In this document: positions 59,031 to 64,000 of the stretch, one piece after another
How positions within the stretch are numbered: position 1 is the first letter of the stretch
Layout: each line of letters begins with the position of its first letter
Source: Hanleya hanleyi
Taxonomy: Eukaryota; Mollusca; Polyplacophora; Lepidopleurida; Hanleyidae
Direction of reading: 5' to 3'
Length of the DNA stretch: 64,000 bases
Assembly: GCA_036873755.1 (NCBI GenBank)
Contig: JAVTVY010019604.1
Span: forward strand, 1-64,000
Made by a program: the position numbers and the translations under genes
The notes under the pieces: generated by a model
Told to the model about the DNA's origin: nothing
Databases searched by the model: none
The model's input: the letters and a program-made list of their open reading frames with translations, nothing else

Positions 59031-59273
59031 CCGTGTTGGCGTTCTCGCTATCCATACAACATATTTTCAAGCATGCAGGTAGGAGTTTTGGACACAATGA
59101 GCTATTTTTGTTGTATGGTTACATGAAGGAATATCCTAGCTGGTGGGCAACCCAGATGTTGCAATTATGTCGTGTGCTTTTTTTTTCTCAAAATATCAAC
59201 TCAGTATGCTCCACTCAAATCAACATGCCAGACATTTCCAGTCACACATATCTTGCCTGCTTTGTTATTTCAG

Positions 59274-59316
59274 CCCCTGTCGAGACCACATCAGCCACAG
59301 TAACGACGTCAGAAAG
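59274..59316 (+). CDS. possible further exon of the secreted-protein gene
   Basis: Acceptor TTGTTATTTCAG|CC and donor GAAAG|GTAGGT enclose 43 bp that read PVETTSATVTTSE. This is a Thr/Ser-rich stretch like an O-glycosylated linker. Phase 1 at the acceptor fits the donor of exon 5 (G+CC gives Ala). The intron would be 23 kb and contain the LTR element, two minisatellites and the LINE. The phase match alone could be chance (one in three). Confidence 0.3.
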
Positions 59317-59689
59317 GTAGGTTTAACGTTACCTTTTAACAGTCCAGTGAAGGAGACATGGAACTAATTATAGAGTTACTAAAACAGTAACAAAGAACTA
59401 AAATTGGTTAAGAGAGTTTTGGGTTTTGGACCACCTATTCACCCACAAATGAAAGAGTTGATACTCAAATGTAAAGGCTATCACACGAATGTAGACATCT
59501 CGAAGCTTGAGATTTTTAATGAGAGTAGTTAGCAAAATTTTTATAGAAGTCAAATAATGGAAGTAATGGAATGAGAAGTATAGACACACATTTCCAGGTC
59601 AACTACATGTAGTTGTAACTCAAGATAGAGGCTACAATAATGCGTTTTACATAGAATAATCGCTACAAATGTTTTTCTAAAAAATAAAT

Positions 59690-60460
59690 ATTAAAGAGTT
59701 CTGACATCTGCACTTTTTGCAGTGAGCACTCGGAAAGTATTGAACATCTGTTTTGGGATTGTCGACACGTGAGGGCGTTATGGATGGATATTGAAGCTTG
59801 GCTACATGCTAAAGTAAATTTCTATATCCATTTCACTACAAAAATCGTTTTCTTTGGAAAGGAAATATTATCCCAAAAATTTAGAGTATTAAATTTTCTA
59901 ATATTATCCGTGAAACATTATATCTATAGATCAAAATCAAAGAAAGAGAAACCAAACATCATGGCACTTCAGAAGATAATACAATCCCAGTACTGTGTTG
60001 AAAGATACATAGCAATAAAAAACTTCGGACTAGAAAGTTTGAGTCGCTGTGGGCCCCTTGGATAGGCCTTTTCGATTAATCATTTCATTAGTCATGTACC
60101 TCGAATATCCTTCCATCTCAACATCAGGGCGAGTTTAGACTGCATCCCAGGTCTTTTTTTTTTCATGTACTTTTACTATATTATTCTGTATTTAATGTTG
60201 TGGCTATCAGTCCTAGTGGACAGCCTGTATTCTGTGGTGGAATACATAATGATATATTACTACTATGTGCAACAGGTTACTTGTGTTATAGGGAACCACC
60301 AATGTATAAGTTCAGAAGTCAAATAAAAAAAAAATATATATATAAAAAAAATAAAAAGATAGAGAGGTTATTCTCAAATGTATTACATGTACTTTGTATA
60401 TTCATTTCATACAAGACGATCTTGGCAGACCCGTCATGTAAGACAACTTAAATCGGCAAC
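59690..60460 (+). mobile_element. 3' fragment of an L1/Tx1-like LINE
   Basis: About 59703-60064 encodes a single frame with CTFCSEHSESIEHLFWDCRH (Cys-x2-Cys...His-x4-Cys) followed by a basic C-terminal tail and a stop at 60063. This CCHC-like region with HLFW-x-C is known from the ORF2 C-terminus of L1 and Tx1 elements. Only the end of the ORF and a 3' region are present, and A/T-rich runs near 60328-60360 may be its tail. It shows no frame damage within the fragment. Confidence 0.75.
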
Positions 60461-60552
60461 ACTTTGCGTGCAATATACTTGGCCCTTTTCACTCCTTGGT
60501 TTGAATGGTTCCCCACATGTAGTCACCTATTGTATCTGTCTTACATGACGGA
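60434..60552. repeat. 15-bp inverted repeat around an 84-bp spacer
   Basis: CCGTCATGTAAGACA near 60430 is the reverse complement of TGTCTTACATGACGG near 60537. It may be the ends of a small element; flanks show no obvious target duplication. Confidence 0.65.
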
Positions 60553-60699
60553 TTTGCCTACGATCTTAGCATATAAAAAAACGAGTGATGAAATATTACC
60601 ATCAGCATACATGAACACGGTTAGAGCATTGCTAAGTGGGCATTTCTTTGTTCACTTTGGTAATCTTATTGAAGTATTTGACAGTTGAAATTCCTTTTG

Positions 60700-61030
60700 C
60701 TAGCGAATATCTTCGCATTCACAGATTTCTGAATAATCCATTAACATGATAAAAGAATATATCTACTGAACATTTCCTAGCAAATCTACAAAGAGTTAAA
60801 ATGTATGCCATCTATAGCCATATAACCTTCTTGCCAGTTAAATCACATATATGTTAGAATGCTCCGTGAAATATTCACTGTATACACCCATGGGTTCAAA
60901 CCGGGTTATAAAGAATTGAATCTCATGTGAAAAGATAGAATCGTTTATATATTAGGCACTATATTAGGGACTAGACGCTTGTAATTCAGCCTCGGAGTAG
61001 TATACAAAGCGTCAATTGATAAATTAGCGC
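60700..61030. other. no gene recognised
   Basis: AT-rich leader to the polymerase promoter region. GGGACTAGACGCTTGTAATTC at about 60968 is a small dispersed motif also found near 50310. Confidence 0.5.
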
Positions 61031-61035
61031 CTCAC

Positions 61036-61089
61036 TGCGCATGCGCAGAACCTTTGGTGACGTCACAAGTGGCGATGTGCGCATGCGTG
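61036..61089 (+). promoter_or_regulatory. NRF1-like palindromes and perfect CRE upstream of the polymerase gene
   Basis: TGCGCATGCGCA (61036-61047) is a perfect NRF1-type palindrome. TGACGTCA (61058-61065) is a full CRE. GTGCGCATGCGTGT (61078 on) is a second NRF1-like half-perfect site. They lie about 500 bp upstream of the TATA box, on the far side of the 41-bp array. The same two motif types occur in the 21.7-23.4-kb satellite. Confidence 0.6.
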
Positions 61090-61094
61090 TGAGG

Positions 61095-61548
61095 TGTGGT
61101 GGATGGTGGTGGGTGATGGGTGCAAGATGGCCGCCTGTGGTGGATGGTGGTGGGTGATGGGTGCAAGATGGCCGCCTGTGGTGGATGGTGGTGGGTGATG
61201 GGTGCAAGATGGCCGCCTGTGGTGGATGGTGGTGGGTGATGGGTGCAAGATGGCCGCCTGTGGTGGATGGTGGTGGGTGATGGGTGCAAGATGGCCGCCT
61301 GTGGTGGATGGTGGTGGGTGATGGGTGCAAGATGGCCGCCTGTGGTGGATGGTGGTGGGTGATGGGTGCAAGATGGCCGCCTGTGGTGGATGGTGGTGGG
61401 TGATGGGTGCAAGATGGCGGATTGTGGTGGATGGTGGTGGGTGATGGGTGCAAGATGGCGGATTGTGGTGGATGGTGGTGGGTGATGGGTGCAAGATGGC
61501 GGATTGTGGTGGATGGTGGTGGGTGATGGGTGCAAGATGGCGGATTGT
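61095..61548 (+). repeat. 41-bp minisatellite, 11 copies, YY1-like core in each
   Basis: Units start at 61095 and every 41 bp to 61505. Each has TGTGGTGGATGGTGGTGGGT, then GATGGGTGCAAGATGG and either CCGCC (copies 1-7) or CGGAT (copies 8-11). CAAGATGGCGG in copies 8-11 matches the known YY1 core AAGATGGCGG; copies 1-7 carry GGCCGCC. The array ends 10 bp before the TATA box. Minus-strand His/Pro-rich ORFs are artefacts of the stop-free unit. Confidence 0.95.
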
Positions 61549-61557
61549 AGAAAAACG

Positions 61558-61566
61558 TATAAAAGG
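61558..61566 (+). promoter_or_regulatory. TATA box of the polymerase gene
   Basis: TATAAAAGG, a consensus TATA box. An initiator-like TCAATCT lies at 61594-61600, 38 bp from the TATA start, slightly far. A five-codon upstream ORF begins at 61658, 14 bp before the main ATG. Confidence 0.65.
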
Positions 61567-61671
61567 AGTCGATTTTTTAGGGTAGGGGTGTATTCAATCT
61601 GACTTACCTGATCCGCCTGCCAGCCTTGCCTGTCTGTCTGCTTGCCTATCCGCTTGTATGAGACGAAAAGC

Positions 61672-64000
61672 ATGAGACGTGGAGAAGATTTTCCCTGGGA
61701 CCCAGCAGCACCTCCTGTTGAAGTCTTGCCTGAAGATGAGCGTGTCAGGGACATTTATCAACGTCACTGGGCTACCATACGCCATTGTTTTCACCGTGAC
61801 CGTCGTCTATTGGACTTGTATAACTACCGACTGCAGGACCTCACGTATCTGTCTACCTATGCCGAGAACATTTTCAAAGATCAGGTCACAGCGTTCAAGT
61901 TGAATATGACATTCGGGTACATTTTACGGCACAAGGAGACGGACCAGCTGCGTTATTATTATCCCAGCAATAGTACCTATGTGTTTGATCAGCCGTTCAC
62001 GGTGACGGATGCCATTTCTCTGGAGCCACTCATCGACCAATTGACTACGTTGGATCCATTGGAATGGGCCCGATTGCAACGCCCCAATACCCAATGGCTT
62101 GTGGAAATGGTGACCAACGTCACATTTTTCGTCACGAAAATGAGAGATCATCCTATCGGTGCTCCTGTACTATTATCTCCGTGGTTGCTTCATCGACACG
62201 GCCTGTGTGCATTAACAGCAGGGCGAACCGGGCCCTACAAAGACCGGAAATGTCTGTTTCGGTGTTTGGCCGTGCATGTGGACGAGTGTAACCCCCAGTC
62301 TTGTGACACAGTGGCCGATGGCTATTGGGAACAGTACTTAGAGCAGCAAGACTTGGATAAGCGGCACTTCCGTGGAGTGCCGTTCAAGAATTTGGATGAC
62401 GTGGAAACACTGTTCGACATCAATATCTTTGTATACCGATTACGATGCGAAGAGGGTGATACATTTGTGGCTGAATTGGTTCGTCGTTCAACAGAACGGT
62501 ATGCTGCTACGATGAAAGTCAATGTGTTCGACGACAATGGCGTGAGTCATTTTTCGCTGATCTCCAATATGAGCCAGTACGCTCAGTCTTTCAGTTGTGC
62601 CCAATGCCATCGTGTGTTTAAAAAGTCTTACGACTTACATCGTCACGAGAAAATCTGTGACAACAGTGTCAAGCGAGTATATCCGGGTGGAGTGTATCAT
62701 AATACGCCTACTATTTTCCAGGAACTGGCCGATGAGGGTGTGATGATACCGGAGGCGGATCGTTATTTTCCCTACCGGGCGTGTTACGATTTTGAGGCCC
62801 TGTTGGAGCCCATGGACATGTTCTCAGCAAAAACGCAGTGGACGCAGCGCCATATTCCTCTGAGTGTCAGTATTTCCAGCAACGTACCCGGCTATGACGC
62901 TGCGCCTGTCTGCTTCGTGTCGTCGGGGGACTCCCATGAGTTGATCACCCGCATGATGGAGTATTTAGAGCAAGTCAGTGCGGCTAGTACAGAACTATTG
63001 GTGTCCAAGTTTCAGGACGTACTGGACCAACTGGACGACCGCATTCCTATACCGGGTGTAGCGTTTAGTGACGATGAAGAGTCCGAGTCCGAGTCGGAGC
63101 CCGAGTCGTCGGAGCCCCAGTCGCAGCCTCTGCAGTCGCAGGATGTGCCTTTACCGAAACCGTATGCGGAGAAATTGAAAGTGCGCTTCCTACAATACCT
63201 AGGCCAGTTACCGGTGCTCGGCTTCAACTCGGGACGTTATGATTTGAACATGGTGAAAGAATTTCTCTACCCTTACTTGGCCCAGGCTAATACCATCAAG
63301 TCCGTGATCAAGAAGATCAATAATCATATGGCCCTCACTACCACATCACTGCATTTCCTGGATGTACGGAACTATTTAGCTCCTAATTGTAGCTATGATC
63401 AGTGGGTCAAGGCCTATAACTGTGCACAAACCAAAGGGAGGTTCCCTTACACGTATATATCATCGCTCGACCGTTTGCAGGAAACACAGTTGCCACCCCG
63501 GCACGCCTTCTTTGATGATTTGAAGCAAGTGGAATGTCCGGAAGACACGTACCGGGAACTACAGCAGGTATGGAACGATGAACATATGCAGACCTTGCGA
63601 GATTTTCTGATATGGTATAATAACCTAGATGTGGTTCCTTTCCTGGAAGCGGCCGAGAAAATGGTGCAACTCTTTCGTCGCCAAATGCACGTCGACATCT
63701 TCAAGGAGTGCTTGAGTTTACCGGGTCTGGCGCTTCGCCATCTTTTTCAAGAGTGTGCTACGTACTTCTCGCTGATACAGCAAAAAGATGCAGACATGCA
63801 TGATTGTCTAAAGCAGAACATTGTGGGTGGTCCGAGTCTTATTTTTCACCGTTATCACGAGAAGGACGTCACTACTCTGCCCAGTGGAAAACCCTGTGCT
63901 AAGATCATCGGTTTCGATGCGAATGCCTTGTACCTGTGGTCGCTGGCCCAACCTATGCCCAGTGGCCATTATACACGTTGGTTGGCGGAAGGTCGGCATT
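61672..64000 (+). CDS. family B DNA polymerase, protein-primed type (Polinton/adintovirus-like), partial at window end
   Basis: Open from ATG 61672 to the window edge, at least 776 codons, no stop. In-frame TGA at 61609 and no earlier in-frame ATG fix the start. Residues about 150-290 form a conserved N-terminal region with CLFRCLA (194-200). A C2HC finger follows (C309, C312, H325, C329). The 3'-5' exonuclease has motif I DFE (D373, E375), II FNSGRYD (N519, D524) and III Y649-x3-D653. An acidic Ser/Glu/Gln-rich linker lies at about 467-490. Polymerase motif A is FDANALY (D749). The palm end with motifs B and C must lie beyond the window, as seen in the decayed paralogue at 600-3720. The enzyme would replicate the element's DNA. 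All visible catalytic residues are present, so the copy may be recently active. A cellular polymerase is unlikely given the finger and the motif spacing. Confidence 0.9.
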   Translation, partial: MRRGEDFPWDPAAPPVEVLPEDERVRDIYQRHWATIRHCFHRDRRLLDLYNYRLQDLTYLSTYAENIFKDQVTAFKLNMTFGYILRHKETDQLRYYYPSNSTYVFDQPFTVTDAISLEPLIDQLTTLDPLEWARLQRPNTQWLVEMVTNVTFFVTKMRDHPIGAPVLLSPWLLHRHGLCALTAGRTGPYKDRKCLFRCLAVHVDECNPQSCDTVADGYWEQYLEQQDLDKRHFRGVPFKNLDDVETLFDINIFVYRLRCEEGDTFVAELVRRSTERYAATMKVNVFDDNGVSHFSLISNMSQYAQSFSCAQCHRVFKKSYDLHRHEKICDNSVKRVYPGGVYHNTPTIFQELADEGVMIPEADRYFPYRACYDFEALLEPMDMFSAKTQWTQRHIPLSVSISSNVPGYDAAPVCFVSSGDSHELITRMMEYLEQVSAASTELLVSKFQDVLDQLDDRIPIPGVAFSDDEESESESEPESSEPQSQPLQSQDVPLPKPYAEKLKVRFLQYLGQLPVLGFNSGRYDLNMVKEFLYPYLAQANTIKSVIKKINNHMALTTTSLHFLDVRNYLAPNCSYDQWVKAYNCAQTKGRFPYTYISSLDRLQETQLPPRHAFFDDLKQVECPEDTYRELQQVWNDEHMQTLRDFLIWYNNLDVVPFLEAAEKMVQLFRRQMHVDIFKECLSLPGLALRHLFQECATYFSLIQQKDADMHDCLKQNIVGGPSLIFHRYHEKDVTTLPSGKPCAKIIGFDANALYLWSLAQPMPSGHYTRWLAEGRH

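Noticed and set aside
58870..59320. 148-codon ORF with CVSVQCM repeats
   Set aside because: Mostly the 19-bp minisatellite; only the short stretch at 59274-59316 was kept as an exon candidate for other reasons.
60880..60925. tRNA-like T-loop GGTTCAAACC
   Set aside because: No acceptor stem, D-arm or anticodon arm can be formed with the upstream sequence.
60986..61754. His/Pro-rich minus ORFs up to 240 codons
   Set aside because: Reverse strand of the 41-bp minisatellite upstream of the polymerase gene.

Overview
The window is eukaryotic, repeat-rich animal DNA. It has GT/AG introns with in-phase exons, non-LTR retrotransposon fragments, MITE-like elements and at least ten different minisatellites. 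A marine mollusc, possibly a gastropod, is my best guess. That rests on short SINE-like motifs (37378-37440, 54050-54115), on a 157-bp satellite, and on recalled similarity of a secreted-protein gene. It is inference; no search was run. There are no bacterial operons.

Layout. (1) 1-3900: a decayed copy of a protein-primed family B DNA polymerase gene of Polinton/adintovirus type (about 600-3720, +), with a possible second element gene divergent to it. (2) 3877-9615: a giant imperfect palindrome of two head-to-head copies of a transposon-like unit carrying broken zinc-ribbon-like ORFs, with secondary rearrangements. (3) 9.6-25.9 kb: mostly non-coding. It holds an 811-bp foldback element with perfect 19-bp ends, a foldback-like element whose arms are GACGTC palindrome arrays, a four- to five-unit TIR element, and a satellite carrying full NRF1-like and CRE palindromes. 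(4) 25.9-36.2 kb: the one credible host gene, a secreted protein in at least five phase-compatible exons (+). Three of its introns carry a different tandem repeat each, plus TTAA-flanked MITEs. (5) 37-44.5 kb: a 27-bp minisatellite, a duplicated promoter-like segment, a decayed tyrosine recombinase element (minus) and a datable 1.1-kb insertion. (6) 45-60.7 kb: a 30-bp minisatellite, a 5'-truncated LINE (minus), and a 9-kb LTR-flanked element with little coding capacity that contains a 129-bp near-perfect hairpin. After these come a 19-bp minisatellite, a possible further exon of the host gene, and an L1/Tx1-like LINE tail.

(7) 61.0-64.0 kb: an intact polymerase gene of the same family as the decayed copy at the left edge, open from ATG 61672 to the window end. 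It has a C2HC finger, the three exonuclease motifs and polymerase motif A. Upstream are a TATA box, an 11-copy 41-bp minisatellite with a YY1-like core in every unit, a perfect CRE and NRF1-like palindromes. This possibly active element with its repeat-built promoter is the most interesting object here. The two polymerase copies, one dead and one open, bracket the window and allow direct comparison.
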